Source: Chitinophaga sp. GbtcB8
Lineage (GTDB): Bacteria > Bacteroidota > Bacteroidia > Chitinophagales > Chitinophagaceae
Length of the DNA: 64,000 bases
NCBI RefSeq assembly: GCF_019091455.1
Contig: NZ_JAGXJN010000019.1
Coordinates: 39,504 to 103,503, forward strand
Direction of reading: 5' to 3'
Shown: positions 1 to 8,662 of the stretch, piece after piece
How positions within the stretch are numbered: position 1 is the first letter of the stretch
Layout of the letters: each line of letters starts with the position of its first letter
Translations under genes and position numbers: made by a program
Notes under the pieces: generated by a model
What the model was told of the DNA's origin: nothing
Database searches by the model: none
What the model saw: the letters and a program-made list of their open reading frames with translations, nothing else

Positions 1-1098
1 TTGCTGTTAGGACTATTCTTTATTGCCGTAGGCGCTTCTATAGATTTTCACCTGATACTTTCCCAACCCCTGGTAATGCTGGGATTAGTGCTGGCCCTGA
101 TGATGGTGAAATGCCTGATCTTAATGGGGCTGGGAAAAATATTTAAGCTAAGCACGGATCAGAACCTGCTGTTTGGTTACAGCTTATCGCAGGTAGGTGA
201 ATTTGCTTTTGTGCTGCTGTCCTTTACCCGCCAAAACGGTATACTGCCGGATGCCACTGCCAGTATGATGACGGCTGTAGTGGCGCTCAGCATGGCCTTT
301 ACGCCGCTGGTGATCCTGCTTTATGAAAAGTTATTGCAGCCCCGCTTTACCATTACGGAAAGCAGTACCCGGGAGGCAGATGCCATTGATGAAAAGAACC
401 CGGTAATACTGGCGGGCTTTGGAAAAACAGGGAATGTAATAGGCCGCTTTTTGCTGGCCAATGGTGTGCCCACTACTATCCTGGACCTGGACTCTGACCG
501 CATAGATATGCTGCACAACCTGGGCATACGCGCTTATTACGGAGATGCATCCCGCCAGGATCTGCTGCATGCCGCCGGTGCAGCAGAGGCTAAAATAATT
601 ATTATTGCTACAGACACTATTGACCAAACAACGGAAATAGTAAAAGTGGTGCGCCAGCATTTTCCCAACCTGCAAATGCTGGTAAAGGCAGCTACCATAC
701 CGGATACCTTTGACCTGATGGAGCTGGGCGTGCTGCATATTTACCGGGAATCGCTGGATACTTCCCTGCGCATGGGAGCCGATGCGCTGCATATGCTGGG
801 TTTCCGCGCCTATAACGCGCGCCGCGCTGCCAGCACTTTCCGGCAGCATGATGAAAAAGCGTTGAAAGAACTATCAGCCCTGCGCGATGACCGCAAAACC
901 TATCTGAATACTTTTAAGGAACGTATTGAAGAAATGTCCACGCTCATTCAAACAGATAAGGTGAAACCCTGGAACGATGAAATACTGAGCTGGGATGAGC
1001 GCTCCCTGATGGAGGAAGAAGGAAACCCCGAGATAGAAGGGATCCCGGATGCCAATAGTAGTGCAGAAATATTGAATGTGAAAAAAGAAAATACGTAG
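1..1098 (+). CDS. Kef-type monovalent cation:proton antiporter, C-terminal part (cut by window edge)
   Basis: This is the end of an inner-membrane CPA2-family antiporter that exchanges K+ or Na+ for protons. The first ~110 residues are the last membrane helices, including the conserved stretch GYSLSQVGEFAFVLL. A cytosolic RCK/TrkA-N domain follows (about residues 133-250): it starts with the Rossmann motif GFGKTGNVIGRF and continues with LDLDSDRID and YGDASRQD, as expected for nucleotide-gated Kef proteins. The last ~100 residues are charged and look helical. The reading frame is open at base 1, so the true start and most of the membrane domain lie outside the window. Family assignment is firm; the transported ion is not determined. 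Confidence 0.9.
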   Translation: MLLGLFFIAVGASIDFHLILSQPLVMLGLVLALMMVKCLILMGLGKIFKLSTDQNLLFGYSLSQVGEFAFVLLSFTRQNGILPDATASMMTAVVALSMAFTPLVILLYEKLLQPRFTITESSTREADAIDEKNPVILAGFGKTGNVIGRFLLANGVPTTILDLDSDRIDMLHNLGIRAYYGDASRQDLLHAAGAAEAKIIIIATDTIDQTTEIVKVVRQHFPNLQMLVKAATIPDTFDLMELGVLHIYRESLDTSLRMGADALHMLGFRAYNARRAASTFRQHDEKALKELSALRDDRKTYLNTFKERIEEMSTLIQTDKVKPWNDEILSWDERSLMEEEGNPEIEGIPDANSSAEILNVKKENT

Positions 1099-1118
1099 TA
1101 TTTATTTTCCGCTTCCGG

Positions 1119-1409
1119 TTATTCATTCGTTGCGGTTCCTTCGCCATTTACGTGCGCGGCTATACGCTGCGCTACATCTTCCACTAAGCCGGCATCTATA
1201 TTGCCCGCCTGGGCGTGATTGTCTGCAATGGCGCGCGGGTAGCCTTCTTCATCCGGTTCAAAGGTAATTTCATGCTCCTGTATGATCACCTTATAAACGG
1301 TTTTATATTGCTGGTCCCAGGTCTTTACCTCAAGGATATGCGGGTGACCTTTGTATTCAAATTTCAGTGTAAAGTAGTCCACGGCATTAGGTTTTTTCTG
1401 TTGTTTCAA
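1119..1409 (-). CDS. Small conserved-looking hypothetical protein (96 aa)
   Basis: I do not recognise this protein. It is hydrophilic with no signal peptide or membrane segment, so it is probably cytosolic. The middle contains alternating beta-like segments (YFTLKFEYKGHPHILEV, VYKVIIQEHEITFEPDEEG), and a helical tail follows. No in-frame ATG exists before the upstream stop, so the likely start is TTG at 1409. It converges on the antiporter gene with about 20 bases between stops and is divergent from the cupin gene. Codon use matches the neighbours, which supports a real gene. Confidence 0.6.
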   Translation of the reverse strand: MKQQKKPNAVDYFTLKFEYKGHPHILEVKTWDQQYKTVYKVIIQEHEITFEPDEEGYPRAIADNHAQAGNIDAGLVEDVAQRIAAHVNGEGTATNE

Positions 1410-1466
1410 AAGTAACCGTTTTTGTGGTACAAGAGTTGAGGCTATTTAGAAAAATCTAAGTGTTTT

Positions 1467-2015
1467 ATGGCCCAGCTTGTTTTATTATCCAGCGAAATAC
1501 AACCATATGCCTTCCGGGACGATGGCATTTTTCCCAATAACCCACACCTGCCGGCTTTGTTTTATGAAGATTGTTTGCAGGTACCGGATGACTTTACTGC
1601 AGCAGCTGCTATAGAAGCATTGTTCACCAGCAATGGGTGGACAGGCATCTGGGAAAGCGGTATCTATAATTTTCATCACTATCACAGCACCTCGCACGAA
1701 GTACTGGGCGTTTGCAGCGGGGAAGCCACCGTACAGCTGGGCGGCCCGCATGGCATTAACCTGGAAATAAGAATGGGCGACGTACTGATCATACCTGCCG
1801 GTGTGGCGCATTGCAGCCTGAATAGCAGCGCTGATTTCAGCTGCATTGGCGCTTACCCCCCCGGGCAGGAGCAATATGATGTTTGCCGGGGCGATACCAG
1901 TGAAAGGCCGGAGGCAGATGAACGCATTGAGCATTTACCGCTGCCTGTTATAGACCCGGTGTACGGGGCCGATGGCCCGATGCGCCAGTACTGGTTAGAG
2001 TGGCGGCTGGCCTAG
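1467..2015 (+). CDS. Cupin-domain protein (YjlB-like)
   Basis: The 182-residue protein carries a single cupin beta-barrel. Metal-binding type residues are visible in HHYHSTSHEVLGVCSGEATVQLGG (residues ~71-94; cupin motif 1, HxH…E) and in GDVLIIPAGVAHCS (motif 2, with the later His). It resembles the YjlB group of small cytosolic cupins, whose substrates are unknown. The ATG at 1467 is the only good start and there is no signal peptide. It ends only 4 bases before the convergent stop of the mannonate dehydratase gene. Its role is unresolved; sugar-acid or small-molecule binding is possible from context only. Confidence 0.8.
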   Translation: MAQLVLLSSEIQPYAFRDDGIFPNNPHLPALFYEDCLQVPDDFTAAAAIEALFTSNGWTGIWESGIYNFHHYHSTSHEVLGVCSGEATVQLGGPHGINLEIRMGDVLIIPAGVAHCSLNSSADFSCIGAYPPGQEQYDVCRGDTSERPEADERIEHLPLPVIDPVYGADGPMRQYWLEWRLA

Positions 2016-2019
2016 CGCT

Positions 2020-3204
2020 TTAGCGGCCGCCTGCAATGCCCCGCTGTAACCCAAGCAGGGCTGCCAGCCCCTTCATTCTACCAATAACGGTATAACCGGG
2101 GTTGCAGTGTTTTTGCAGATCATCCAGCATACGATGCCCGTGGTCCGGGCGGAATGGAATGGGCAGCGGTTGCTGCTGCTGCAATTGCAGCAGGGTTTTC
2201 ATAATGGTGTACATGTCTACGTCTCCCTGCAAATGATCCGCTTCGTAAAAATTGCCGCTGGTATCCTGCTGTACATTACGTAAATGCACAAAGTTTACGC
2301 GGTTGCCTATCATGCGCAAAATAGCCGGCAGATCGTTATGCGTGCCGGCGCCCAGGGAGCCGGTGCAGTAACAGATACCATTGGCGGGGCTGTCTACCAT
2401 CTGCAGTATAAAAGCAATATCATCATGGCTGCTTACAATACGGGGCAGGCCCAGCACATCAAACGGAGGATCATCCGGGTGAATGGCCAGCTTAATGTCC
2501 AGCTTTTCTGCCACCGGCACTACCTGCTGTAAAAAATATTGCAGGTGCTGCCGCAGCTGCTGGCGGGTAATATGTTTATAATGCTGGAGGCGCTCCCTGA
2601 TGCCGGGTATATCCAGCTTTTTTTCACTGGGAATGCCCAGCAGGATGGTATCTGCAATGGCCTGCTTTTGCGCATCCGTGTACTGCTGCCAGCGTTGGGC
2701 GGCAGCAGCTACGGTGGCCGCATCATAATCATTAGCGGCATTTTTTCTTTCCAGTAAGTGAATATCAAATAAGGCCAGGTCGGCTTTATCAAAATACAAT
2801 GCTTCTGCACCATTGGGCAGGCGGTAGCTGATATTGGTACGTACCCAGTCCAGCACCGGCATAAAATTGTACGTTACAATGCGGATGCCGCAAGCCGCCA
2901 GGTTCTCCAGTGTAAGCTTATATTTTTCTATGTAACCGGTATAATCGCCGGTTTGTGTTTTAATGGATTCATGCACGGTTACGCTTTCCACCACATCCCA
3001 GCTAAGGCCTGCCTGCTCAATTAATTGTTTGCGGGCGGCAATAGCAGCCATGGGCCACACTTCGCCATGCGGAATATCATGTAAGGCTGTTACAATGCCG
3101 GTGGCATCTGTTTGCCTTATTTCCTGCAGCGTTACAGGATCATCCGGCCCAAACCAGCGCCAGGTAGGTTTTAATAGTTTCATATAATGCGGAACCATGT
3201 TCAT
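2020..3204 (-). CDS. uxuA: Mannonate dehydratase
   Basis: The product dehydrates D-mannonate to 2-keto-3-deoxygluconate in hexuronate catabolism, in the cytosol. It matches the UxuA family along its whole 394 residues: KPTWRWFGPDDPVTL at the N-terminus, ATGIVTALHDIPHGEVW, GIRIVTYNFMPVLDWVRT, the metal-site segment IHPDDPPFDVLGLPRIVS, and PFRPDHGHRMLDD near the end. Translation may start at 3204 or at one of two internal Met codons; the conserved region begins around MKLLKPTWRW (residue 8). It is divergent from the phosphodiesterase gene. A YiaK-like sugar-acid dehydrogenase lies 36 kb away, which fits uronate use. Confidence 0.95.
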   Translation of the reverse strand: MNMVPHYMKLLKPTWRWFGPDDPVTLQEIRQTDATGIVTALHDIPHGEVWPMAAIAARKQLIEQAGLSWDVVESVTVHESIKTQTGDYTGYIEKYKLTLENLAACGIRIVTYNFMPVLDWVRTNISYRLPNGAEALYFDKADLALFDIHLLERKNAANDYDAATVAAAAQRWQQYTDAQKQAIADTILLGIPSEKKLDIPGIRERLQHYKHITRQQLRQHLQYFLQQVVPVAEKLDIKLAIHPDDPPFDVLGLPRIVSSHDDIAFILQMVDSPANGICYCTGSLGAGTHNDLPAILRMIGNRVNFVHLRNVQQDTSGNFYEADHLQGDVDMYTIMKTLLQLQQQQPLPIPFRPDHGHRMLDDLQKHCNPGYTVIGRMKGLAALLGLQRGIAGGR

Positions 3205-3266
3205 AACTAAAAAGTAATCTCTAAAGTAACAAAGGATATTTAAATTTATAGCTTTAATACCGGCGT

Positions 3267-4526
3267 ATGATTCAACGATCTTTTTTACTATCCTGCATTG
3301 GCTGTTTTTTTACCTTATTATCTTTTGCGCAGGATACTTCCCTGCATACAGTACCCAACCGCAGCAACAGCGCCGTACAGCAGCAGAAACCTTATGTGAT
3401 CCTTATTTCCATTGACGGCATGCGGTATGATTTTGCAGAGAAATATCATGCAAAAAATTTACTGCGCCTGTCGGCCAATGGTGTGCGTGCAAAGAGCATG
3501 CAGCCCAGTTTTCCTACCTTAACATTTCCCAACCATTATACGCTGGTAACAGGTTTGTATCCCTCCCACCACGGCCTTGTTGACAATGATTTTTATGATC
3601 CGCAACGGCGTAAAAGATATTATGTGCATGACCGTGATGTGGTGGAGGATGGCAGCTGGTATGGCGGCACGCCTTTATGGGTGCTGGCGGAAAAACAGCA
3701 AATGGTAAGCGCCAGTTATTTCTGGGTAGGCTCAGAAGCTGCCATACAGGATACCCGCCCTACTTATTCATTTACCTATAATGAAAAACAAGGCATAGAT
3801 CAGCGCATACAACAGGTAGTGGACTGGTTAAGCCTGCCGGCAGATAAGCGCCCGCACCTGGTAGCTTTTTACTTCCCGGAAGTAGACCACGCAGCACACC
3901 ATGCAGGGCCAGATTCAGACAGCGCCCGCAAAGCCGTTCAGTTTGTAGATGAAAGCATTGGCAAAATGGTGCAGGCAGTAGCTAAGCTGCAATTGCCTGT
4001 AAATTTTATTGTAGTATCAGATCATGGTATGGCGCAGGCGGATATACAACATCCTATTTACTTAGACAGCACCCTTAATCTCAGTGACTGTAACCTGTCA
4101 CTGGGAAATGAAAAGATCATGATCTATAACAGTGATACAACACGCATCCGGCAGTTATATGATACGTTAAAGGCAAAGGCCCATCATTACCGGGTATTCC
4201 TGAAAAAAGAAACCCCTGTCCGCTGGCATTACGGACAGGAAGACCGTTACAACCGTATTGGCAACATCATATTAGTTGCGGATGCAGGGTATGTTTTTGG
4301 TAAGAAAAATATGCGTACCTACCCCGGCCATCATGGGTATGATAATAATGACACCCGTATGAATGCCACTTTTATGGCCTGGGGGCCAGCCTTTAAAAAA
4401 CATTATACGCAGCCTGCTTTTGCCAACGTGCATGTGTACCCGTTAGTAACCAGCATCTTAGGATTAAAGATCACAGAACCGGTAGACGGAAAAGCCGAAG
4501 TGCTGAAAAATATATTACAGAAATAA
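3267..4526 (+). CDS. Ectonucleotide pyrophosphatase/phosphodiesterase-type alkaline phosphatase superfamily protein
   Basis: This is a secreted 419-residue hydrolase of phosphodiester or nucleotide pyrophosphate bonds. An N-terminal signal peptide ends near FAQDTS. The catalytic core shows the metal site ISIDGMRYD, the nucleophile segment FPTLTFPNHYTLVTGLYPSHHG (a Thr in place of Ser), EVDHAAHHAGPDS, SDHGM and the C-terminal GHHGYDN. These are the hallmarks of the NPP branch of the alkaline phosphatase fold. It is likely periplasmic or exported. It is divergent from uxuA with a 62-base gap and is followed closely by the SusD-like gene. Confidence 0.92.
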   Translation: MIQRSFLLSCIGCFFTLLSFAQDTSLHTVPNRSNSAVQQQKPYVILISIDGMRYDFAEKYHAKNLLRLSANGVRAKSMQPSFPTLTFPNHYTLVTGLYPSHHGLVDNDFYDPQRRKRYYVHDRDVVEDGSWYGGTPLWVLAEKQQMVSASYFWVGSEAAIQDTRPTYSFTYNEKQGIDQRIQQVVDWLSLPADKRPHLVAFYFPEVDHAAHHAGPDSDSARKAVQFVDESIGKMVQAVAKLQLPVNFIVVSDHGMAQADIQHPIYLDSTLNLSDCNLSLGNEKIMIYNSDTTRIRQLYDTLKAKAHHYRVFLKKETPVRWHYGQEDRYNRIGNIILVADAGYVFGKKNMRTYPGHHGYDNNDTRMNATFMAWGPAFKKHYTQPAFANVHVYPLVTSILGLKITEPVDGKAEVLKNILQK

Positions 4527-4559
4527 CGCTTAATACATATAAAAAACAATTAATGCGAT

Positions 4560-4567
4560 TATCTTTG
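4560..4567 (+). promoter_or_regulatory. Bacteroidota -7 promoter element TATCTTTG
   Basis: TATCTTTG fits the TANNTTTG element of the Bacteroidota primary sigma factor exactly and lies about 30 bases before the ATG of the SusD-like gene. No TTG is seen at the usual -33 spacing, so the call rests on one element. It suggests the SusD-like gene is transcribed on its own. Confidence 0.5.
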
Positions 4568-4595
4568 TGGGTTATAAAAAATAACCCTATTATCC

Positions 4596-6224
4596 ATGAA
4601 GAAAATTGCACTGTATGCTTTTTCGCTGGCTGCCCTTTCAGCCTGTTCGAAAAACGACGACAAACCTCAGCCTACCCCTGAGCAGGACAAACAATCACTG
4701 GAAGTACAAGTTTACAACACCTTAACCTGGAGCGTGGATAAACCTGTTGGCTCACCCGCCACCAACGCCACCGTAAAGCTGTTTAAAACAAAGGCTGCAT
4801 TTAACAGCGGCACAGCTGCGTACACACAAGCCACCGATGCCAACGGTAAAGCCAGTTTTGCCAGCATTGATACCGGCCAGTATTTTATTGTGGCCACCAG
4901 TACCGATGGTGATAACCTTTTAGGCGCAAAACAGGTAGATGGCGCGTATGTAGGTTATGTGGCAGATTCCCTGTACCAGACCACCGCAGAAATTGCCAAC
5001 TCGCCTCTTAACAAGTATGCAGCGCCCGGCAACTTCCGCTTAGAAGACCTGAACATGGACGGGATAGTAAATAGTAATGATGTTACAGAGCTGCCCGCAC
5101 AATCCATTCACATAGCAGCCAAAAGCAGCAACAGCAAACGCATCCTGATCGGCAAGCTGGATAACCGGCCTATAGGCTTCAGTAATAAGGCAGCAGTAGC
5201 GGCCGCCCTGCAAAGCAGCATTACAAGCCTGAATAACTTTCATGAGGTGCAGGTAACCCTGGATGCCGTGTATACGGACGATGCAGCCTGTGGCAGCATG
5301 GGCCCTGACTGGTGCGGTATAGATGCCTACACCGCTATGAACGCTGCCAATAGTACCGCGCTCCTGCTCTGGCAAACTGGCTACCAGATTATATCGCAGC
5401 TGAATAAAGTAATTAATTATACCAATGCGGTAAGCGATATGCAAACCGCCGAAAAAGAGCTGGCCATTGCACAGGCCAAAGGTGTAAAAGCATATGTATA
5501 TTTTCAGCTTACTGCTTATTTTGGCAATGTACCTATGCAGAACGACCTTGCATTACCTACCACCGCAGGCCGGCCCAATACCAATGACATCCGCACCTAT
5601 ATAGATACGCTGTTAACAACTGCAGCAGCAAAGCTGGGCAGCAATACAGATATTATTTCTGCTGCGGCCTGTAAAGCCATACAGGCTAAGCTGGCCCTGG
5701 AAGCAGATGATTTTGTGAATGCAAAAACCTATAGCAGCGCAGTGATTGCCAATACGGCCTATGCGCTGGTGGATACACCTTTGATATTTACCCAAACCGG
5801 TAATAAAGAGCTGTTGTGGAACACCTCCAACACCCTGACAAGCAGCTGGGTGCAGAGCGTATTTAAGAGAGGTACTTTTTTACCTGAGCTGCGCTTAACA
5901 GAAATGTACCTGATCAATGCAGAAGCTAACCTTCATGCAGGCACTATGAACGATGCGGTTAGCAGCCTGAATAAAATACGCCGGCGCGAAAAGTTAGCAG
6001 ACCTGGCAAACACTATCAGCCCGGACAATTTCCGTACAGAGCTGATGACCGCCTGGAAACGCAATATGCGTACAGAAGGCAACCGCTTACTTGCTTTACG
6101 CCGCTGGGATGCTGATCTGACAGTGTTAGGACCACTGGGTTATCAGAAGTATAATGAGCTGCTGCCCATTCCCATCAGCATACTGGAGACTTATCCCAAC
6201 TTATATCAAAACGTAGGATATTAA
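4596..6224 (+). CDS. SusD/RagB-like lipoprotein with N-terminal carboxypeptidase-regulatory-like domain and dockerin-like loop
   Basis: This is a surface lipoprotein by its signal (ALSACSKND, lipobox Cys at residue 17). Residues ~35-120 look like a carboxypeptidase-regulatory/Ig-like beta domain (ATVKLFKTKA…TDANGKASFASIDTGQYF). Residues ~150-165 read DLNMDGIVNSNDV, which matches the calcium loop of dockerins or EF-hands. From ~residue 235 on the protein is SusD-like, with TPR-type helices and the typical C-terminal blocks LRLTEMYLINAEA, LNKIRRREKL and NRLLALRRWD. No SusC partner is adjacent, which is unusual. It may serve a remote SusC or act as a binding protein. Confidence 0.8.
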   Translation: MKKIALYAFSLAALSACSKNDDKPQPTPEQDKQSLEVQVYNTLTWSVDKPVGSPATNATVKLFKTKAAFNSGTAAYTQATDANGKASFASIDTGQYFIVATSTDGDNLLGAKQVDGAYVGYVADSLYQTTAEIANSPLNKYAAPGNFRLEDLNMDGIVNSNDVTELPAQSIHIAAKSSNSKRILIGKLDNRPIGFSNKAAVAAALQSSITSLNNFHEVQVTLDAVYTDDAACGSMGPDWCGIDAYTAMNAANSTALLLWQTGYQIISQLNKVINYTNAVSDMQTAEKELAIAQAKGVKAYVYFQLTAYFGNVPMQNDLALPTTAGRPNTNDIRTYIDTLLTTAAAKLGSNTDIISAAACKAIQAKLALEADDFVNAKTYSSAVIANTAYALVDTPLIFTQTGNKELLWNTSNTLTSSWVQSVFKRGTFLPELRLTEMYLINAEANLHAGTMNDAVSSLNKIRRREKLADLANTISPDNFRTELMTAWKRNMRTEGNRLLALRRWDADLTVLGPLGYQKYNELLPIPISILETYPNLYQNVGY

Positions 6225-6273
6225 ACTTTTCCCTGAATAGGGCTAAAGGTTACAAATTAGATAAACATGCAAC

Positions 6274-6304
6274 AGGCTGCCTTTCCAGGCGGCCTTTTTT
6301 GTTT
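6274..6304 (+). terminator. Intrinsic terminator after the SusD-like gene
   Basis: The sequence AGGCTGCCT…AGGCGGCCT forms a hairpin followed by a T-run (TTTTTTG). It lies 50 bases after the stop of the SusD-like gene and fits Rho-independent termination on the plus strand. Confidence 0.75.
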
Positions 6305-6387
6305 TATACCGGAGTGTTAAACAACGTTAACGGTTTAAACTCTTGTTACCTGCGCACATCTAACTATTGGATCAAAAATTTGCGAAC

Positions 6388-6801
6388 ATGAAACGCTTAA
6401 TACTTGTAGCCCTGCTGTTCACTGGCAGCATCGCCTTTCACAAAAATGCCAACGCACAGGTAAGAGTTAACGTAAATTTTAACATTGGCAGCCAGCCTGA
6501 ATGGGGCCCTGCAGGATATGATTACGCGCAGTACTACTATTTACCTGATATAGATGCTTATTATAATGTGCCTGCACGGCAGTTCGTATATGCGGATGGT
6601 CCGCGCTGGATCACTGCTGCCAGCTTACCGGCACGCTATCGCGGGTTTGATCTGTACCATAGTCACAAGGTAGTGATCAATGAACCCAGGCCTTACCTGC
6701 ACCATGATGTGTACAGGGCGCGTTATGCGCACGACAATCATAGGGATAACAGAAGAGGAAGAGGCCGGGTGATCAACAGGGGCTGGGGCCATGGACGATA
6801 A
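6388..6801 (+). CDS. Small secreted His/Arg/Tyr-rich protein (137 aa)
   Basis: The protein has a clear signal peptide (MKRLILVALLFTGSIAF… cleaved near NANAQ) and a mature part rich in Tyr, His and Arg (YDYAQYYYLPDIDAYYNVP, RRGRGRVINRGWGHGR). It resembles small exported Bacteroidota proteins of unknown role that carry a YYYLPDIDAYY-type motif. The open frame extends upstream to a TTG at 6367, but the ATG at 6388 begins directly with the signal peptide and is preferred. It is convergent with the slipin gene. Function unknown. Confidence 0.7.
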   Translation: MKRLILVALLFTGSIAFHKNANAQVRVNVNFNIGSQPEWGPAGYDYAQYYYLPDIDAYYNVPARQFVYADGPRWITAASLPARYRGFDLYHSHKVVINEPRPYLHHDVYRARYAHDNHRDNRRGRGRVINRGWGHGR

Positions 6802-6845
6802 GAGAAAGGGAATATTCTTTACCTGCTATACACACAACAACAAAA

Positions 6846-6874
6846 CGGGTTGGCTGCCTTTTGCAGCCAACCCG
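6846..6874. terminator. Bidirectional intrinsic terminator between the secreted protein and slipin genes
   Basis: CGGGTTGGCTGC-CTTTT-GCAGCCAACCCG is a perfect 12-bp stem. The right side is followed by CTTATTTTTG and the left, read on the minus strand, by TTTTGTTG. It can end transcription of both convergent genes and lies immediately after the slipin stop codon. Confidence 0.85.
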
Positions 6875-6875
6875 C

Positions 6876-7976
6876 TTATTTTTGAGGCGTAAAGATCTGC
6901 CGCAGCTGATCAACCAATACTCCGCTACCACTTACACTAATGCTGCTGATCTTCTCTGCTATCTTTTCCACGTATTCCATTTCCTTCAGCTTCCACAGCA
7001 TCGGGTTATCTTCCATCAGTTTTGCAGTGTTCAGCAAGCTACGTGTGCTGGCGGTTTCTTCCCGGCGCATAATGGTGTTGGCCTGCGCTTTCTTTTCCGC
7101 TACCAGCACCTGGTTCATGATGTCTTTCATTTCACCCGGCAGTATAATATCGCGGATACCGAAGCCGGTTACCTGCACACCCAGGCCAGCTGCTTTATCG
7201 CTTACCGCTTGCAGAATGAAGGGCGCCAGGGTATCTTTCTTTTCCAGCAGCTCATCCAAACCCAAACCGGCAACGTATTCACGCAGCGCCAGCTGGAACA
7301 GGATGTACAATTGTTTATCGTACTCCTTGTGCTGCAAAATGGCTTTTTCAATATCAGTAACCCTGTATTGTGCCCAGGCGTTAATACGCAAAGCTGCTTT
7401 GTCTTTGGTTAGTATTTCCTGGCCATTCAGCTCTGTTTGCAGCTGCCGCGTATCTACTTTACCTATAAGGATGGGAATGTGGTTCCGCCAGAAGTAGTAC
7501 ACACCACCTGCCAGTGTTTGCGCATACTTACCATCAATGAACAGTACTGCACGCTCATAACTTTCCACACTGAAGGTGCGCACGTAAGGCGCTACCAGCC
7601 GGTGCTGCAGTGTGGTACGGTCAAGGTTTTCCGTTATCTGCACCTTGTTCAAACCGGCACGTACAAATTTGTATTGTACAATACCTTTCCAGAAAACGTG
7701 GCGGCCGGTAGTAAGCACCTGTTTCAGCAAACCGTTTTCATATTGCAGCACTATTTCATCTTCCTTTACCTCTACTACGTGCAGCCTTGCTGCCAGCGCT
7801 TCATCCTGCAACAGGATGTTGAGCTCATAAGCTGTTTCAAACGGCGCAGTAGTATCGTATATCCGCACAGTATCAGCGGGCATCAGCCAGTAGCTGCCCT
7901 CTGCCAGCATGCGTTTGTACACGCCATTTTTAAACACCAAACCAAGCTGGTAGGCGTTAATTGTTACCCTTTTCAT
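6876..7976 (-). CDS. Slipin family (SPFH/band 7) protein
   Basis: This 366-residue protein has a stomatin/band 7 domain from about residue 90 to 290: RTFSVESYERAVLFIDGKYAQTL, AALRINAWAQYRVTDIEKA, LREYVAGLGLDELL, and GVQVTGFGIRDIILPGEM followed by a charged helix (VAEKKAQANTIMRREE). Unlike classical slipins it shows no N-terminal membrane helix. The first 90 residues instead contain a related beta module (FKNGVYKRMLAEGSYW, ENGLLKQVLTTGRHVFWKG). SPFH proteins oligomerise and scaffold membranes or proteases. It is the last gene of the minus-strand tRNA/YkuK cluster. From memory, slipins of this kind recur near RtcB and tRNA genes in other bacteria; that link is not proven here. Confidence 0.88.
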   Translation of the reverse strand: MKRVTINAYQLGLVFKNGVYKRMLAEGSYWLMPADTVRIYDTTAPFETAYELNILLQDEALAARLHVVEVKEDEIVLQYENGLLKQVLTTGRHVFWKGIVQYKFVRAGLNKVQITENLDRTTLQHRLVAPYVRTFSVESYERAVLFIDGKYAQTLAGGVYYFWRNHIPILIGKVDTRQLQTELNGQEILTKDKAALRINAWAQYRVTDIEKAILQHKEYDKQLYILFQLALREYVAGLGLDELLEKKDTLAPFILQAVSDKAAGLGVQVTGFGIRDIILPGEMKDIMNQVLVAEKKAQANTIMRREETASTRSLLNTAKLMEDNPMLWKLKEMEYVEKIAEKISSISVSGSGVLVDQLRQIFTPQK

Positions 7977-8046
7977 TTTTTCAATTTTATTGCTGTTTTA
8001 AAAAGACCAGCGCTACGTTGCATTCAATACATACGGAGGTGGATTT

Positions 8047-8119
8047 CCGTTACAGGGGACCGTTAATGGAACAGGTGCGGTGTGCATAACCTGTTTTAAT
8101 CATTGGCTGCCTGTAACGG
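8047..8119. other. Two-stem self-complementary element upstream of slipin
   Basis: CCGTTACAGG (8047-8056) is exactly complementary to CCTGTAACGG (8110-8119). Inside lies a second stem, AACAGGT against ACCTGTT. The element is 73 bases long, about the size of a tRNA, but I cannot fold it into a cloverleaf. It lies between the degenerate tRNAs and the slipin start and could be part of the slipin leader RNA. Confidence 0.4.
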
Positions 8120-8264
8120 AGCATTCACCCGCTGGTATTTACCAAACCGCCTGTCGCCTATACCTTTTGCATAAGCCGGCCGGGTAACGCTGGTTTTGTT
8201 GGTGCACTTTTTAGGGAAGGAGTGCGCTTCCGGATTGTTGCATTACCTATTATGCTATCCTTAA

Positions 8265-8325
8265 AAGGAGCGGGATTTGAACCCACATGTAACTGTTGCT
8301 CTAACCAATTGAGCTAACGGTGCTT
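8265..8325 (-). pseudogene. tRNA-like remnant lacking an anticodon arm
   Basis: On the minus strand a normal D-arm (TAGCTCAATTGGTTAGAGCA) is followed after only ~10 bases by a good T-arm (GTGGG-TTCAAAT-CCCGC). A normal tRNA has ~22 bases there, so the anticodon arm is missing. The acceptor strands pair poorly. It is either a decayed tRNA or a tRNA-like RNA without decoding function. It lies downstream of YkuK on the same strand. Confidence 0.6.
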
Positions 8326-8329
8326 TAAA

Positions 8330-8384
8330 CCGTGAAGGAATCGAACCTTCGACCCACAGGTCAGGACACTACCATAACGCGAAC
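8330..8384 (-). pseudogene. Second degenerate tRNA-like fragment
   Basis: The minus strand shows a perfect T-arm (GAAGG-TTCGATT-CCTTC) and a short GACC-TGTG-GGTC hairpin where the anticodon arm should be, preceded by ATGGTAGTGTC, which resembles a D-loop. A 5-bp anticodon stem and an acceptor stem cannot be completed. It sits head to tail with the remnant at 8265-8325. Confidence 0.45.
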
Positions 8385-8511
8385 AACAGCATACAGCAAG
8401 CTACGGCCGCTGCACTGCGGGGCTTCTAAGACCACGCCCGGGTTGCCGGTTAGAGGGATATCCGCTTCCCCTTTCAGGGGGAAGATCTTTTACTGATGCT
8501 TTCCATCAGTC

Positions 8512-8619
8512 ATATTTTATAATCTGTTTTGGCAGCTCATCCAACATAGGTGAAGAATTGCCTGCTGTCCGGCAGCTATATTTTATACCCGCACCTTTCC
8601 AGTTTTAACAGCTCATCCA
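8512..8619. repeat. Imperfect direct repeat pair (ATATTTTATA … CAGCTCATCCA)
   Basis: ATATTTTATA followed by CAGCTCATCCA occurs twice (CAGCTCATCCA at 8533-8543 and 8609-8619) with similar flanks. Read on the minus strand both copies can encode a short LDEL.K-type peptide ending in a stop, but no start codon makes a convincing gene. The stretch lies just after YkuK. Nearby hairpins at 8465-8484 and 8493-8511 could be weak terminators. Confidence 0.4.
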
Positions 8620-8662
8620 AACATGGAGAGCTATCTGCTGTAGCGCAATTATTTCTGTCTTC

